In this document: in pieces, positions 32,902 to 33,825 of the stretch
How positions within the stretch are numbered: the stretch's first letter is position 1
How the letters are laid out: each line of letters opens with the position of its first letter
IMG/VR virus record: IMGVR_UViG_3300008448_000339
Location: 1 to 33,825 of that record
Source of the DNA: a virus
DNA: 33,825 nt
Reading direction: 5' to 3' (one strand)
Made by a program: the position numbers and the translations under genes
Notes under the pieces: model-generated
Databases searched by the model: none
Told to the model about the DNA's origin: nothing
Seen by the model: the letters and a program-made list of their open reading frames with translations, nothing else

Positions 32902-33825
32902 AACAATGACATTCTTAATTTCATTACATGTTCAAAAGTTAATATAGGCGTATTTTGTATCATTTCATTTATTTTGTAAAATCCTAAATCAGCAGCATCC
33001 GCATCTTTTAACTCTATAAAATAAACATTTAAACCTTCCGCCATAAACTTTTCAGCAATATCTAATGCATTTTTAATTGCATCAGCATCTAAACAAATAT
33101 ATATGTTTTTTACTCGTTTTTCTATAATTTTTTTCTGAAGTGCAGGTTGAATTATTTTACCAAATAATGGTATTGCATTTCTTTTAACTGCAATTGCATC
33201 AAATGCACCTTCACAAAGTATGATAGGTTGTGACCAATTTATAAACATATCAAATCCAATTATATCTTTTGATACTGTTGGATTTTTATGTTTTTGTGTA
33301 TCATCTTTATAAAATGCTCTAGATACAAAATAATTTAACATTCCATTACAATCATAACTAGGTATTATAATTTTTCCACTATACTGACCTGATTCAGAAT
33401 AACCAATACGATATTTTAATATGTCAAAAATTGTAACACCTCGTTTTTTTAAATAATGTATTGCATTACGATAATCTGGTGTATTTTTTGATATCCATAA
33501 CGGTTTATAATCTTCTGGTAATTGTAATGTTATTGTTTTTTCAGTAACCGATGAATCATGTTTATATTTTGCAGATTCAATTAATTTTGATAATTGTTCA
33601 AACTTATCTTTTGGAAGATTTAATTGTTTAAACAAAGAAGCAATGGTTCGACCTTTTTTATCAGAAATCCAACAATGCCATGGATTTTCTCCGGCAGTTG
33701 TAGTATTAATATTAATTTCTAATTTAGGTTTATAATGAGAAATAAAAGGAGAGAAAAATGCAATATTATCGCCAGAAGTATTTTTACCTTTTCCTAAGAT
33801 AGATTCTAATAATTCTAGTAGTTTT
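32892..33825 (-). CDS. DNA primase (gp61/DnaG type), 5' end off the window, zinc-finger residues degenerate
   Basis: The frame is open to the right edge (codons begin at 33824), giving 310 visible residues; no start is seen, and the TTG at 33635 is internal because conserved sequence lies upstream of it. The C-terminal half is a Toprim domain: ILCEGAFDAIAV (Glu of motif I) and YICLDADA (DxD), then KDADAADLGF. The visible N-terminal part (about 20-60) aligns by pattern with the primase zinc ribbon (CPFC...HKPKLEIN...WHCWVCGKKG), but here reads SPFI..HYKPKLEIN..WHCWISDKKG, so only one of four Cys remains. The enzyme makes RNA primers for lagging-strand synthesis. It overlaps the recombination nuclease gene by ten bases. 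Confidence 0.85.
   Translation of the reverse strand, partial: KLLELLESILGKGKNTSGDNIAFFSPFISHYKPKLEININTTTAGENPWHCWISDKKGRTIASLFKQLNLPKDKFEQLSKLIESAKYKHDSSVTEKTITLQLPEDYKPLWISKNTPDYRNAIHYLKKRGVTIFDILKYRIGYSESGQYSGKIIIPSYDCNGMLNYFVSRAFYKDDTQKHKNPTVSKDIIGFDMFINWSQPIILCEGAFDAIAVKRNAIPLFGKIIQPALQKKIIEKRVKNIYICLDADAIKNALDIAEKFMAEGLNVYFIELKDADAADLGFYKINEMIQNTPILTFEHVMKLRMSLLWK

Noticed and set aside
33633-33635. Start of the primase at 33635
   Set aside because: The codon is TTG and lies inside a conserved stretch; the same frame stays open upstream to the window edge with primase-like sequence, so the gene is a 5' partial.

Overview
This window looks like part of an AT-rich, T4-like myovirus genome. 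Every gene I can support lies on the minus strand, in one dense collinear array with overlaps or very short gaps. The T4-type core is recognisable by motif: large terminase (gp17), portal (gp20), prohead protease (gp21), core scaffold (gp22), major capsid protein (gp23), neck proteins (gp13/gp14-like), a probable gp15-like tail-end protein, a gp47+gp46 fusion and a gp61-type primase. Two features point to a Bacteroidota host. One is a ribosomal protein bS21 homologue of Bacteroidota character (SRQxF and QKL signatures). The other is a small exported protein whose signal peptide ends AWSQ, the usual Bacteroidota style. The host call is an inference.

Layout in the direction of transcription (right to left). 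33825-29761: a primase cut by the window edge, then the fused Mre11/SbcD-Rad50/SbcC recombination nuclease. 29729-26512: two virion-type beta-rich proteins. 26476-24437: a two-domain enzyme with an N-terminal HIGH-type nucleotidyltransferase and a C-terminal domain carrying nucleic-acid ligase motifs. 24406-22156: a disordered protein, a Cys-rich protein and two small membrane-associated proteins. 22156-12417: the head module (terminase, portal, two conserved unknowns, protease, two core-region unknowns, bS21, scaffold, major capsid). 12302-8330: a small unknown, PhoH, neck proteins and the gp15-like protein. 8339-1: fibre or adhesin genes with shared repeat modules, ending in a giant protein that runs off the left edge.

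The genes form a late assembly programme: the portal, scaffold, protease and capsid protein build the prohead, the terminase fills it, and the neck and tail-end proteins close it and join the tail and fibres. The recombination nuclease and primase belong to replication. A recurrent AT-rich box (ATATTTATA) sits 13-25 nt before several start codons and may be a phage promoter element. A strong hairpin terminator follows bS21, and a weaker hairpin follows gp23. Shine-Dalgarno sequences precede roughly ten genes, mostly head and neck genes, and are missing from the others.

Most interesting points: the nucleotidyltransferase-ligase fusion, the Bacteroidota-type bS21 inside the capsid cluster together with mixed Shine-Dalgarno use, the single-chain gp47-gp46 nuclease, the primase whose zinc-finger cysteines are mostly lost, and the absence of sheath and tube genes between terminase and portal. 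No gene-free stretch exceeds 300 bases, and I saw no tRNA, CRISPR or insertion sequence.
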